Source of the DNA: Oscillospiraceae bacterium
Lineage (GTDB): Bacteria > Bacillota > Clostridia > Oscillospirales > Oscillospiraceae
Direction: 5' to 3'
Length of the DNA: 64,000 nucleotides
NCBI GenBank assembly: GCA_015068325.1
Contig: SVKQ01000004.1
Span: forward strand, 166,135 to 230,134
Shown piece after piece: positions 54,490 through 63,295 of the stretch. The position numbers and the translations under genes were made by a program. The notes beneath the pieces were generated by a model. It saw only the letters and a list, made by a program, of their open reading frames with translations, was not told where the DNA came from and searched no databases. Position 1 is the first letter of the stretch. The number at the start of each line of letters is the position of its first letter.

Positions 54490-56058
54490 ATGATCATGGA
54501 GCCCTCTTCCATTCACCATGTGGTCGTTGACGGACACAGCCTGGATCTGGAGTCTTTCGTAGCTGTGGCGCGGTTTAGGGCCACGGTAGAACTGTCTCCC
54601 GCAGCACGGGCGTCCATGGAGCGTTCCCGGGCGCTGGCGGACAAGATTGCTGCGGAGGGCCGCATTGCTTACGGCATCACCACAGGCTTCGGCGAGTTCC
54701 AAAAGGTGGCTGTACCTAAGGAAATGTCCAATCGACTCTCCACCAATCTGATTCTGAGCCACTGTACGGCTACCGGCGAGCCCTATGCCCCGGAGATCGT
54801 ACGCGGAATGATGCTGCTGCGGGCCAATGCCCTGTGCGGCGGCGTGTCCGGTGTCCGCCCCATCCTGGTGGAAATGCTGCTCGATATGCTCAACCGCGGC
54901 GTCATCCCTGTGGTTCCGGAGAAGGGCTCTCTGGGTTCCTCCGGCGATCTGGCGCCGTTGGCCCATCTGACGCTGCCCATGCTGGGCCGCGGCGAGGCCT
55001 TTTACGGCGGTGAGCGCCTGAGCGGCGCTGAGGCCATGTCCCGGGCCGGCATCTCCACGCTGGACACACTGGTCAGCAAGGAGGGGCTGGGCATGACCAA
55101 CGGCACCTGTGCCATGACCTCCGTGGGCGCACTGGCCCTCTATGACGCCATATGCGCAGCCCAGCTGGCGGATGTGATCGCCTCGCTGAGCTTCGAGGGG
55201 CTGACCGTCCAGACCGGGGCCTTCGACCGGCGTATCCACGCGGTACGCGGGCAGAAGGGTCAGATCACTGTGGCGGCCAATCTGCGCGCGCTGCTGCAGG
55301 GCTCTGAGATTATCGACCGCAGCCAGAATGACCAGGTGCAGGATGCCTACGCTGTGCGCTGCGTGCCGCAGCTCCACGGTGCCTGCCGCGATGCGCTGGC
55401 CTACGTACGGGAAAAGGTGGAGATCGAACTGAATGCCGTCACCGACAACCCGCTGATGTTTCCGGAGGATGAGGCCGTCATCTCCGGCGGCAACTTCCAC
55501 GGCGAGCCGCTGGCTCTGCCCTTTGATTTTCTCGGTATCGCCGCCGCGGAGCTGGCCAACGCCTCTGAGCGGCGCATTGAGCGCATGGTCAACGGTCAGC
55601 TCAGCAACGGACTCACCCCGTTTCTCACCACTCAGCCAGGCATCAACTCTGGCTTCATGATCGTGCAGTACGCCGCCGCCTCCATGGTGTCGGAGAACAA
55701 GGTGTACGCTCACCCTGCCTCGGTGGATTCCATCCCCTCCTCCATGAACCAGGAGGACATTGTTTCCATGGGCACCACTGCTGCCCGCAAGGCCCGCATG
55801 ATCCTGCGCAACACCCAGGACGTGCTGGCCTATGAGTTGATGACCGCCTGCCAGGCGATCGACATCCGGCGCCGCGCAGACACCCATGGCCAGGGCATCA
55901 CGCCGCTGCACCAGGCACTCTATGACCACGTGCGTGAAAAGGTCTCTTTCATGGAGATTGACCGGGAGATCTGGCCGGATCTTCGCCTCTGCGAGGCCAT
56001 GATCCGCTCCGGTGAGCTACTGGAATTCGTCCATGCACAGCTGCCGGAGTTCATGTGA
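54490..56058 (+). CDS. hutH: Histidine ammonia-lyase
   Basis: A 522-residue aromatic amino-acid lyase turning histidine into urocanate, step 1. Motifs: Tyr in GRIAYGITTGFGEF, the MIO region GSLGSSGDLAPLAH, and FHGEPLALPFDFLG, TTQPGINSGFM, SSMNQEDIVSMG. The MIO-forming triad reads Ser-Ser-Gly where HALs usually have Ala-Ser-Gly; other first residues are tolerated in some MIO enzymes, so activity is still expected. ATG 54490 follows AGAAGTGAGG. Third gene of the ftcD operon. Confidence 0.94.
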   Translation: MIMEPSSIHHVVVDGHSLDLESFVAVARFRATVELSPAARASMERSRALADKIAAEGRIAYGITTGFGEFQKVAVPKEMSNRLSTNLILSHCTATGEPYAPEIVRGMMLLRANALCGGVSGVRPILVEMLLDMLNRGVIPVVPEKGSLGSSGDLAPLAHLTLPMLGRGEAFYGGERLSGAEAMSRAGISTLDTLVSKEGLGMTNGTCAMTSVGALALYDAICAAQLADVIASLSFEGLTVQTGAFDRRIHAVRGQKGQITVAANLRALLQGSEIIDRSQNDQVQDAYAVRCVPQLHGACRDALAYVREKVEIELNAVTDNPLMFPEDEAVISGGNFHGEPLALPFDFLGIAAAELANASERRIERMVNGQLSNGLTPFLTTQPGINSGFMIVQYAAASMVSENKVYAHPASVDSIPSSMNQEDIVSMGTTAARKARMILRNTQDVLAYELMTACQAIDIRRRADTHGQGITPLHQALYDHVREKVSFMEIDREIWPDLRLCEAMIRSGELLEFVHAQLPEFM

Positions 56059-56076
56059 TCTCATCAAAAGAAACAG

Positions 56077-56116
56077 AAGAGCCCTGCGCGAACCGGTGCG
56101 CAGGGCTCTTGTTGTG
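56077..56116. terminator. Terminator after hutH
   Basis: Stem AAGAGCCCTGCGC / GCGCAGGGCTCTT with T-rich flank GTTGTGTCT; also suited to the convergent NUDIX gene. Confidence 0.85.
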
Positions 56117-56119
56117 TCT

Positions 56120-56734
56120 CTATTTCTCCCCATATATCTGTGTCACCAGCCGGGCGGTGATGCGTGCCGTCATCCCCCACAGCGGATGGGGCAGCCCGTG
56201 ATAGACCGGCACATCCATCTGCGGCACGAACCAGCGATAGTCGGGGCGGACGTGCACCTCCTCATAGGGAAAGTGTTCTACCTGCGGCTGCAGTGTATAG
56301 GGGTAGCGCTCCGGTGGATTGTCCCGCAGCCAGGTCAGGGGCACGGTGAACAGCTCCGCCACCTCATTGGGATTGACCGACAGGGTATCCGTCCCACGGG
56401 TGTGCAGGCAGGACAAAAACGGATAGATCAGATCACTGCCGCGCAGAAGCAGGTCCAGCGGCCCCAGCACCTCAATGTCCGTCGGGTCGATGCCCAACTC
56501 CTCCTGCGTTTCCCGCAGAGCGCAGTCCAACGGGGTCTCCCCCGCCTCAATATGGCCGCCGGGGAAGCAGACCTCGCCGGGCTGGTGGTGCAATGTGCTG
56601 GCCCGCACCTCATAGAGAAGATGCAAGCCGTCCTCCCTCTCCACCAGCGGTGCCAGCACGGCATACCGGCGGCGGGCCGACTGCAGGGTGGGTTGATATG
56701 AACCAAACTGATTGCGAAGCTGCTGCAAATCCAT
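56120..56734 (-). CDS. NUDIX hydrolase, CoA pyrophosphatase (NudL) type
   Basis: A 204-residue NUDIX protein. The Nudix box [10 protein letters not shown]...RETQEELGI lies at about 59-82, and the preceding [13 protein letters not shown] is the signature of the CoA-diphosphatase (UPF0035/NudL) subgroup. Likely splits CoA or acyl-CoA to phosphopantetheine and ADP. ATG 56732-56734 follows GCAGGAGGGATTCCG; the upstream open frame is a shadow of the Cys-rich gene. Confidence 0.9.
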   Translation of the reverse strand: MDLQQLRNQFGSYQPTLQSARRRYAVLAPLVEREDGLHLLYEVRASTLHHQPGEVCFPGGHIEAGETPLDCALRETQEELGIDPTDIEVLGPLDLLLRGSDLIYPFLSCLHTRGTDTLSVNPNEVAELFTVPLTWLRDNPPERYPYTLQPQVEHFPYEEVHVRPDYRWFVPQMDVPVYHGLPHPLWGMTARITARLVTQIYGEK

Positions 56735-56785
56735 ACGGAATCCCTCCTGCAGCCAGTATACTACGCCGGCTGGAAAAAGCAAACA

Positions 56786-56817
56786 GAAAAATCCCCCCAT
56801 CCTTCGATGGGGGGACC
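56786..56817 (-). terminator. Terminator after the Cys-rich peptide gene
   Basis: Stem TCCCCCCATC / GATGGGGGGA with T5 on the minus strand, 10 bases beyond the stop at 56827. Confidence 0.85.
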
Positions 56818-56826
56818 GGGGTAACG

Positions 56827-56973
56827 TCAGCAGCCGCAGCCGCAGCCGTTCTGCGAACCGCAACCGCAGCCGCAGCCACAGCCACCGTTGTTGAACAGCA
56901 GGACCAGGACGAGGATGACGATGATGATCCAGTAGCAGTTGTTGCCGCCAAAACAGGAGCTCTGATTACACAT
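56827..56973 (-). CDS. 48-residue Cys/Gly-rich single-helix membrane peptide
   Basis: Too short for ordinary gene calls. It begins [15 protein letters not shown], has one TM helix ([12 protein letters not shown], about 15-27) and ends in Gly-Cys repeats (GCGCGCGCG...GCGCGC): 12 Cys in 48 residues. A strong AGGAGGTTACGCT site precedes the ATG and a terminator follows, so it is a complete single-gene unit. It resembles the small YjcZ/sporulation-associated and Cys-rich coat-like peptides of clostridia; metal or disulfide function is speculation. A possible paralogue lies at 38482-38586. Confidence 0.85.
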   Translation of the reverse strand: MCNQSSCFGGNNCYWIIIVILVLVLLFNNGGCGCGCGCGSQNGCGCGC

Positions 56974-57051
56974 AGCGTAACCTCCTATGAAATTTCAGAC
57001 CTTTCCGCAGGTCTCATTCCATAGTATGTCAACGCCCGGCAAATGTGCGGC

Positions 57052-57681
57052 TCAGTGTTGGGAGATCCGGTAGCTCAGCGTGAGCAACGTATCCACAAAG
57101 TGGACGTCCTCGAAAAAGACATCCGGCTCCGTGGTGGAGAGTTCCACATTCGTGAAGTTCCAGAACCCGCGGACGCCCAAGTCGATCAGACGGCTGGCCA
57201 GCGGCTGCGCCTCGTTCTGCGGCACGGTCAGTACCGCCACGTCGGGACGATACGCCGCGATATAGTCCTCCAACTCATCCATGGAGCGAATGGTCACACC
57301 GCGAATGGCAGTACCGATCAGGTCTGGAGAGATATCAAAGGCGGAATCGATCTCAAAGCCCACCTTGCCAAAGTCGAAATTCTGCAGCAGCGCATGGCCC
57401 AAGTGGCCCGCGCCGATAATGATCAGCCGGTGCCCGCTGTCGATGCCCAGGATGTGTCCGATCTCTGCGCGCAGCTCTGCCACATTATAGCCGTACCCCT
57501 GCTGCCCGAACTCACCGAAGCAGCTCAGGTCCTGCCGGATCTGGGAGGCGGTAATGTCCATCTTGTTGCCCAAAGAATTGGAGGAAATGCGGACAGCGCC
57601 CTTGTTATAGAGGTCGTCCAGGTGCCGGTAGTACCTGGGGAGCCTGTGGATCACAGCATCTGATATTTTTTGCTTCTTCAT
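57052..57681 (-). CDS. rex: Redox-sensing transcriptional repressor Rex
   Basis: A 209-residue repressor that releases DNA when NADH is high. N-terminal winged helix (ISDAVIHRLPRYYRHLDDLY, ITASQIRQDLSCFGEFGQQGYGYNV) and a Rossmann domain with GAGHLGHALLQNF (about 90-102), ending with the domain-swapped helix FVDTLLTLSYRI. ATG 57679-57681 fits the family length; codons upstream lie over its own promoter and operator. A Rex-type site overlaps the -35 box at 57770-57788. Confidence 0.96.
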   Translation of the reverse strand: MKKQKISDAVIHRLPRYYRHLDDLYNKGAVRISSNSLGNKMDITASQIRQDLSCFGEFGQQGYGYNVAELRAEIGHILGIDSGHRLIIIGAGHLGHALLQNFDFGKVGFEIDSAFDISPDLIGTAIRGVTIRSMDELEDYIAAYRPDVAVLTVPQNEAQPLASRLIDLGVRGFWNFTNVELSTTEPDVFFEDVHFVDTLLTLSYRISQH

Positions 57682-57747
57682 GGGGGACACCTTCTTCTCG
57701 CACGCGGGATACACGACAGAGCTCCAAAGAGCCCCTACGATGACTGT

Positions 57748-57776
57748 ATTGTACAGCTTCCCCCGCAAGTTGTCAA
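57748..57776 (-). promoter_or_regulatory. Promoter of rex
   Basis: Minus-strand TTGACA (57776-57771), 17-base spacer, TACAAT (57753-57748). Confidence 0.85.
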
Positions 57777-57788
57777 CTTTATTAACAA
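57770..57788. promoter_or_regulatory. Rex operator over the rex -35 box
   Basis: Minus strand TTGTTAA-TAAAG-TTGACAA, near-palindromic and close to the clostridial Rex consensus TTGTTAAN4TTAACAA (one mismatch, five-base spacer). It covers the -35 box, as expected for autorepression. Confidence 0.72.
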
Positions 57789-57829
57789 TCTTTTTTGAAA
57801 TTTTCCCGGGGAATTTGCGCAGAATGGTC

Positions 57830-57858
57830 TTTACATCGCCTGACGAAGTTGTTATAAT
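57830..57858 (+). promoter_or_regulatory. Promoter of tRNA-Arg
   Basis: TTTACA 57830-57835, 17-base spacer, TATAAT 57853-57858; about 40 bases before the tRNA. Confidence 0.8.
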
Positions 57859-57898
57859 ATTGAGGCACGTGATGCGGCATCCTGCCGCCATATAGCAT

Positions 57899-57975
57899 GC
57901 GCCCGTAGCTCAGTTGGATAGAGTGTCAGACTCCGACTCTGAAGGTCGCAAGTTCGAATCTTGTCGGGCGTACCA
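57899..57975 (+). tRNA. tRNA-Arg (anticodon CCG)
   Basis: A full cloverleaf folds by eye: acceptor GCGCCCG/CGGGCGT (one G-U), D stem GCTC/GAGT, anticodon stem TCAGA/TCTGA with loop CTCCGAC giving anticodon CCG (reads CGG), T arm GCAAG-TTCGAAT-CTTGT, discriminator A at 57972 and encoded CCA at 57973-57975. It has its own promoter and terminator. Confidence 0.96.
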
Positions 57976-58016
57976 CAAAGAGCCTCTTCGCAACAGCGGA
58001 GAGGTTCTTTGTTTGC
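57976..58016 (+). terminator. Terminator after tRNA-Arg
   Basis: Stem CAAAGAGCCTCT / AGAGGTTCTTTG with a short T-run (GTTTG). Confidence 0.8.
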
Positions 58017-58082
58017 GTAGAAGGGATCTCTTATCTGTACCCTGCCTCTTATATCATGTTAAGTATTATCGCTTTACAATAA

Positions 58083-58757
58083 CTATAACAACACGGTAAC
58101 GGGCCGGTCTATTTGAATGGAATCCGGGGTGACCCGGCAGCTGTAGGCCGCTATGTGCACGCCGGCCTCCGCCGCCCGGCGCAGCGCTGCCCCGAAGGCG
58201 GGATGTGTCGCGTCATTGGGTGAAAGATCCAGCACATCGGCCATCTGGATCACAAAAAACGCCGTAGTCCGGTACCCCTCTCCTGCCAGATGTGTCAACT
58301 CATGCAGGTGCTTGACGCCCCGTTCCGTGGGTGCGTCGGGAAAACGGGTATGTCCGCCTTCCTCCAGCGTGACGCCCTTCACCTCCACAAAGTGCCTGCC
58401 CGCCGGCAGCTCCAGGCAAAAATCCAGACGCGACTGTCCGATCTGATACTCAGGTCGTATGGCAACCGCCTCCGGCTCGTATTGCTGCGCCCATTCGGCA
58501 AAGACCCGGTTCGGTGCCTGGGCGTCCATGTTGATGAGCTTTCCGCCCTTTTCCACCGCGATCAGATCATAGGCAGTCTTGCGGCTCGGGCTGTGCGCTG
58601 CCTCTAGATATACGACACAGCCCGGTACCAGCAATTCCCGACAGCGGCCGGTGTTCTTCACATGGCAGACCACCTGCTCGCCTTCCACCTCCACATGGGC
58701 GATGAACCGGTTGGGCCGCGCCAGAAATTTTCCCCGTATCACTGCCTGATAGTGCAT
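58083..58757 (-). CDS. sfsA: SfsA family DNA-binding/nuclease-like protein
   Basis: A 224-residue SfsA protein: N-terminal OB-like part (RFIAHVEVEGEQVVCHVKNTGRC), and a nuclease-like core with RLDFCLELPAGRHFVEVKGVTLEEGG and the FPDAPTERGVKHL block. Named for sugar-fermentation stimulation in E. coli, actual function not settled. ATG 58755-58757 follows CGGAGGAAAACGTC. Divergent from the decarboxylase operon. Confidence 0.93.
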   Translation of the reverse strand: MHYQAVIRGKFLARPNRFIAHVEVEGEQVVCHVKNTGRCRELLVPGCVVYLEAAHSPSRKTAYDLIAVEKGGKLINMDAQAPNRVFAEWAQQYEPEAVAIRPEYQIGQSRLDFCLELPAGRHFVEVKGVTLEEGGHTRFPDAPTERGVKHLHELTHLAGEGYRTTAFFVIQMADVLDLSPNDATHPAFGAALRRAAEAGVHIAAYSCRVTPDSIQIDRPVTVLL

Positions 58758-58894
58758 GACGTTTTCCTCCGGAGCATTTGAATTTGGTCCTCTGCTCCTG
58801 ATTATAGCACATGGCACCGCACCTGTGGCATTTTTATGCATTTTTTCACCCACCTGCACTATGTATCCTTTTCTTCGGCGACCCTTTTTTCCTG

Positions 58895-58923
58895 TTGCCT
58901 TTGTTCCTCAGATTTGCTATAAT
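58895..58923 (+). promoter_or_regulatory. Promoter of the oxaloacetate decarboxylase operon
   Basis: TTGCCT 58895-58900, 17-base spacer, TATAAT 58918-58923. Confidence 0.78.
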
Positions 58924-58959
58924 GTGAGCAATCATTTTGGTATGGAGGGATTGTTTTTC

Positions 58960-59220
58960 ATGGATTACAGCAATCTGTTTGTCGTACTGATGGGCGTGGG
59001 CACCGTGTTCGTCGGCTTAATCTGCATCATCCTGCTGGTCAGTCTGATGAGCTGGCTCTGCCGCAAAACCGAGAAGGCCGCACCTGTCGTAGCCGCGCCG
59101 GTTCCCCAGCGCGCTGCTGCCAACAGTCAGGAACTAATCGCCGCCATCTCCACCGCCATTGCCGAGGAGTTGAGCACGGACGTGTCTGCCATCCGCATCA
59201 CTTCAATCAAAAGATTGTAA
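58960..59220 (+). CDS. oadG: OadG-family decarboxylase gamma subunit
   Basis: An 86-residue membrane anchor: one N-terminal helix (LFVVLMGVGTVFVGLICIILLVSLMSWLC, about 5-33) and a hydrophilic tail with an Ala/Pro stretch and the C-terminal ELIAAISTAIAEEL...IRITSIKRL typical of OadG/PF04277. It stabilises the Na+ pump complex. ATG 58960 is preferred for length and GGAGGG spacing; an ATG six codons earlier (58942) is also possible. Confidence 0.85.
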   Translation: MDYSNLFVVLMGVGTVFVGLICIILLVSLMSWLCRKTEKAAPVVAAPVPQRAAANSQELIAAISTAIAEELSTDVSAIRITSIKRL

Positions 59221-59239
59221 ACCACAGGAGGAATATGAT

Positions 59240-59596
59240 ATGAAAAAGTATCGCGTCAACGTCAACGGAACTGCCTATGAGATCGAGATTGAGGATATCA
59301 CCGGTGCTGCGCCTGCGGCGGCCATTCCCTCCCCTGCTGCCGCCCCGGCTCCCGCTCCGGCACCCGCAGCCGCTCCTGCCGGCGGCGAACCCATCACCTC
59401 CCCCATGCCCGGCAACATCCTGGCGGTCAATGTAGCCGTCGGTGACACGGTGAAAAAAGGCCAGGTACTGATGATTCTGGAGGCGATGAAGATGGAGAAC
59501 GAGATTATGTGCCCCCGGGACGGGAAGGTGGTCTCAGTAGCTGTCAGCAAGGGTGCTGCTGTAGAATCCGGCACGGTGCTGTGCTCCATTCAGTAA
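59240..59596 (+). CDS. Biotin carrier subunit of Na+-pumping decarboxylase
   Basis: A 118-residue protein: short N-terminal domain, flexible Ala/Pro linker (about 22-48) and a biotinyl domain with the EAMKMEN motif, Lys84 being the biotin site. It carries CO2 from the alpha (carboxyltransferase) to the beta subunit. As in clostridia, it is free-standing (gcdC/mmdC style), and OadA has no biotin domain. Strong AGGAGGAATATGAT site. Confidence 0.95.
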   Translation: MKKYRVNVNGTAYEIEIEDITGAAPAAAIPSPAAAPAPAPAPAAAPAGGEPITSPMPGNILAVNVAVGDTVKKGQVLMILEAMKMENEIMCPRDGKVVSVAVSKGAAVESGTVLCSIQ

Positions 59597-59616
59597 CGGC
59601 CGCGGAGGGCTGATAT

Positions 59617-60879
59617 ATGGAAGCGATTTTGAATTTTATAAACAGCACCGGCTTTGCACAGTTCTTCACGGGTGGAAACTGGAAATGCATCCTGATGATC
59701 GGTATTGCGTGCTTCCTGCTCTTCTTGGGCATCGTGAAGAAGTTTGAGCCGTTGCTGCTGGTCCCCATCGCCTTTGGTATGCTGATCACCAATCTGCCGG
59801 GGGCCGGGATGTTCCATGAGATCCTGTTTGCCGGCGGTCATATCCACTGGGATCTGTTCGGCGGGGCACCCATCACGGCGGAGTTTCTCAAGGAGCTGTC
59901 CGCCGCCGGTGTGGCGGATACGGTGCTGGCCACGGTAACCGCGGGGCAGAGCATCTCCGTCGGTCTGGTGGATATCCTGTATCTGGGCATCAAGCTGGGT
60001 ATCTATCCCTGTCTGATCTTCATGGGCGTGGGCGCCATGACGGACTTCGGCCCGCTGATCGCCAACCCTAAGAGCCTGCTGCTGGGCGCCGCCGCGCAGG
60101 TGGGCATTTTCCTGACCTATGTGGGCTGCCGGCTCAGCGGTCTCTTCACCGGCGCCGAGGCCGCCTCCGTGGGCATCATTGGCGGCGCTGACGGCCCCAC
60201 GGCCCTGTTCGTCACTGCTATGCTGGCGCCGGCGCTGCTGGGCCCCATCGCCGTGTCCGCCTATTCCTATATGGCCTTGGTCCCCGTAATTCAGCCGCCC
60301 ATCATGAAGCTGCTGACCACGGAAAAGGAGCGTCAGATCGTCATGCGGCCTCTGCGCGAGGTCAGCAAGCGGGAAAAGATCATTTTCCCCATCGTGGTCA
60401 CCATCTTTGTGGCCCTGCTGGTCCCCTCCGCCGCGCCGCTGATCGCCTGCCTGATGCTGGGCAACCTGTTCAAGGAGTGCGGCGTCACCGAACGGCTCAG
60501 CAAGACGGTGCAGAACGAGCTGATGAACATCGTTACTATCTTCCTGGGCGTCTCTGTGGGCGCCACTGCCACCGGCGCCACCTTCCTCTCCGTCAAGACC
60601 CTGGGCATCATGCTCATGGGCGTTGTGGCCTTCGCCTGCGGTACCGCGGGCGGCGTACTGCTGGCCAAGTTCATGAACCTGTTCCTGAAGGAGAAGATCA
60701 ATCCGCTGATCGGCTCGGCCGGTGTCTCCGCCGTGCCCATGGCGGCCCGCGTCAGCCAGAAAGTGGGCCAGCAGTACAACCCCGGCAACTTCCTTTTGAT
60801 GCACGCCATGGGTCCCAATGTGGCCGGCGTCATCGGCTCCGCCATCGCTGCGGGCGTTTTGATCTCCCTGTTCGGTTAA
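59617..60879 (+). CDS. oadB: Na+-transporting decarboxylase beta subunit
   Basis: A 420-residue membrane protein (about 11 helices) of the OadB/GcdB/MmdB family. Key motifs: the [19 protein letters not shown] segment with the Na+-site Asp, and [17 protein letters not shown], and the late [15 protein letters not shown]. It decarboxylates carboxybiotin while pumping Na+ outward. The neighbouring alpha subunit identifies the complex as an oxaloacetate type. Confidence 0.96.
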   Translation: MEAILNFINSTGFAQFFTGGNWKCILMIGIACFLLFLGIVKKFEPLLLVPIAFGMLITNLPGAGMFHEILFAGGHIHWDLFGGAPITAEFLKELSAAGVADTVLATVTAGQSISVGLVDILYLGIKLGIYPCLIFMGVGAMTDFGPLIANPKSLLLGAAAQVGIFLTYVGCRLSGLFTGAEAASVGIIGGADGPTALFVTAMLAPALLGPIAVSAYSYMALVPVIQPPIMKLLTTEKERQIVMRPLREVSKREKIIFPIVVTIFVALLVPSAAPLIACLMLGNLFKECGVTERLSKTVQNELMNIVTIFLGVSVGATATGATFLSVKTLGIMLMGVVAFACGTAGGVLLAKFMNLFLKEKINPLIGSAGVSAVPMAARVSQKVGQQYNPGNFLLMHAMGPNVAGVIGSAIAAGVLISLFG

Positions 60880-60892
60880 TGGAGGTACAACT

Positions 60893-62371
60893 ATGGAATT
60901 TCCGTCCAACAAGCCCCTGTTGATCACCGACACCATCCTGCGCGACGCCCATCAGTCCCAGGCAGCCACCCGCATGACCATTGCGGATATGCTGCCCGGG
61001 CTGGAGGTGCTGGACAGCATCGGCTACTACTCTCTGGAGTGCTGGGGCGGTGCTACCTTTGACGCCTGCATGCGCTTTTTGAATGAAGATCCTTGGGAGC
61101 GGCTGCGCACCATCCGGGCCCACGTGAAAAACACAAAGCTGCAGATGCTCTTCCGCGGCCAGAACATCTTGGGCTACAAGCACTACGCAGACGATGTGGT
61201 GGACGCCTTCTGCCGCAAATCCGTGGAAAACGGCATCGATATCATCCGCATTTTTGACGCGCTGAACGACATCCGCAACCTGGAGCAGGCCATCCGCTCT
61301 ACCAAGCGGTATGGCGGACAGGTGGAGGCAGCTCTCAGCTACACCATCTCCCCCATCCACAACGAAGCATATTTTGTCAAGCTGGCCAGGGAGCTGGAGC
61401 AGATGGGCGCCGACACCATCTGCATCAAGGACATGGCCAATCTCCTCCTGCCCATGGATGCCTATTCTTTGGTCAAAGCGCTGAAGGAAGCTGTCAGCGT
61501 TCCCATCCACCTGCACACGCACAATACCTCCGGCACCGGCGACATGGTGCTGTTGATGGCCGCCTATGCCGGTGTGGACATCGTGGACACGGCTCTGAGC
61601 CCGCTGGCCAACGGCACGGCTCAACCCGCCACCGAATCCCTGGTCGCTACGCTGCAGGGCACCGTGCGCGATACAGGACTGGATCTGGATAAGATGTCCG
61701 ATGCTGCCGCCCACTTCCGCGGTGTGGCCCAGCGTCTGCAGGATGCCGGCAGTCTCAACCCCAAGGTCTTGCGGGTCGACACCAATACGCTGCGCTACCA
61801 GGTGCCCGGCGGCATGCTGTCCAACCTGATCTCCCAACTGAAGGAGGCCAAAAAGGAGGACAAGTACTACGATGTGCTGGCGGAGATTCCCCGGGTCCGC
61901 AAGGACTTCGGCTATCCCCCGCTGGTCACCCCCTCCTCCCAGATCGTGGGCACCCAGGCCGTCATGAACATCATCATGGGTGAGCGCTACAAGGTCTTCC
62001 CCAAGGAGTCCAAGGCCATGCTGAAGGGCGAATACGGCCGTCTGCCTGGCGAGGTCAGCAATGAGGTACGCGCCAAGGCCGGCATTGCCCCCGAGGATGT
62101 GATCACCTGCCGACCTGCCGACCTGCTGGAACCGGAACTGGAAAAGTACAAGACGGAATTTGCGGACATCGCCAAAAGCGAAGAAGACGTTCTGTCTCTG
62201 GCTCTCTTCCCACAGGTTGCCCCCAAGTTCCTGGACCATAGGGATCACCCGGAGAAGTATGCAGAGGTGCCGGCCGCCTCCGCACCTGCCGCGCCGTCCA
62301 AGGCGACAGACCCCAACGCCGTGCGGGAATTCACCGTGCAGTGCGATCCCGGTGTGCTGAACAACCTGTAA
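60893..62371 (+). CDS. oadA: Oxaloacetate decarboxylase alpha (5S-like carboxyltransferase)
   Basis: A 492-residue enzyme with a pyruvate-carboxyltransferase TIM barrel (DTILRDAHQSQAATRM, metal ligands in LHTHNTSGTGDM, catalytic Lys in CIKDMANLLLP) followed by the PYC/OADA conserved domain (about 300-440). It transfers CO2 from oxaloacetate to the biotin of the upstream carrier. No C-terminal biotin domain; the last 35 residues are an Ala/Pro-rich tail. Complete operon oadG-carrier-oadB-oadA. Confidence 0.94.
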   Translation: MEFPSNKPLLITDTILRDAHQSQAATRMTIADMLPGLEVLDSIGYYSLECWGGATFDACMRFLNEDPWERLRTIRAHVKNTKLQMLFRGQNILGYKHYADDVVDAFCRKSVENGIDIIRIFDALNDIRNLEQAIRSTKRYGGQVEAALSYTISPIHNEAYFVKLARELEQMGADTICIKDMANLLLPMDAYSLVKALKEAVSVPIHLHTHNTSGTGDMVLLMAAYAGVDIVDTALSPLANGTAQPATESLVATLQGTVRDTGLDLDKMSDAAAHFRGVAQRLQDAGSLNPKVLRVDTNTLRYQVPGGMLSNLISQLKEAKKEDKYYDVLAEIPRVRKDFGYPPLVTPSSQIVGTQAVMNIIMGERYKVFPKESKAMLKGEYGRLPGEVSNEVRAKAGIAPEDVITCRPADLLEPELEKYKTEFADIAKSEEDVLSLALFPQVAPKFLDHRDHPEKYAEVPAASAPAAPSKATDPNAVREFTVQCDPGVLNNL

Positions 62372-62379
62372 TTGATTAG

Positions 62380-62423
62380 AAAAAACCTGCCCCGGTCCGT
62401 TTACGGACCGGGGCAGGTTTTTG
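62380..62423. terminator. Bidirectional terminator after oadA
   Basis: Long perfect stem (AAAACCTGCCCCGGTCCGT and its complement, two-base loop) with A and T runs on either side. Confidence 0.95.
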
Positions 62424-62442
62424 GACGGACAGCGACGTTCAG

Positions 62443-63216
62443 TTACTCGTCCTTGTTTTCGGGCTCTTTCGGTGTCTCGGGTTCCTCCGGAGCAGCAGGC
62501 TCCTCGGCATCCAACTGGAATTTGCCCACCAGATCGGCATACTCCTCCTCGGAAATGGGCGCCGCCGCGTTGCCGCAGATCTCCTCATAGAAGGCGGACT
62601 GCACCAGGCCGCGGAAGAGGGGCACCAGCACGAAGAAACAAATCGTCAGCACGAACAGCACCAAGGCAAACAACACGCCGATGAAGCGGATTCTGGCAAA
62701 CAGCGACAGAATCAGAGCCGCCGCAGCGAACAGAACATAAATCAGGATATCCGCACCGAACATCTTGCCCTTCCAGCCCTCCGTGCGCGCACTGGACAGC
62801 TTGATGGCCTCTGTGGGCTTCACGTCCGGCTCCATCATCAGGATGTACGGGGTCAGGCGATACTCATAGGTGCGGACGATGGCAATGATCCAGCCAACCA
62901 CCGGGATCAGGCCCCAGATGAAGATCCACAGCATCATCCACCCCATGCCGCACAGCACACGCTTGATAGTCTTCCAATCGCGGAAGCAGTCGAACAGTCT
63001 GAGCGTCTCCACCTCTTCGCCCCGGTATCCGTGCAGATAGATCAGCGTCATCGATGTCTCCAGCAGGATGCTGATACACAGCGCTACACCGGGGATGATG
63101 CCAAACAACGCTGAACCGATGCCCGTCAGCAGAATGCAGAGCAGGGAAATACCCCACAGTTTCAGCGGCTTCTTCATGAGCACGCTCAACGCCTTTTTGT
63201 AGATCTCCAGAATCAT
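62443..63216 (-). CDS. DUF975-like integral membrane protein
   Basis: A 257-residue protein with six to seven predicted helices and the DUF975-type arrangement (a polar DCFRDWKTIKRVLCGMGWMMLW stretch, then YEYRLTPYILMMEPDVKPTEAIKLS). The C-terminal tail is a Pro/Glu-rich acidic end (EEPAAPEEPETPKEPENK). Function unknown. ATG 63214-63216 follows AAAGGAGAGAGAAT. Single gene. Confidence 0.8.
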   Translation of the reverse strand: MILEIYKKALSVLMKKPLKLWGISLLCILLTGIGSALFGIIPGVALCISILLETSMTLIYLHGYRGEEVETLRLFDCFRDWKTIKRVLCGMGWMMLWIFIWGLIPVVGWIIAIVRTYEYRLTPYILMMEPDVKPTEAIKLSSARTEGWKGKMFGADILIYVLFAAAALILSLFARIRFIGVLFALVLFVLTICFFVLVPLFRGLVQSAFYEEICGNAAAPISEEEYADLVGKFQLDAEEPAAPEEPETPKEPENKDE

Positions 63217-63295
63217 ATTCTCTCTCCTTTCTGATAACAACTTATACGTTGTCCAAAGCCATTATAACACGATATTCCCATAAGTGTACATTTTT

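Noticed and set aside
59300..59390. Short repeats in the biotin carrier gene
   Set aside because: They encode the usual Ala/Pro linker and are not a DNA-level repeat array.
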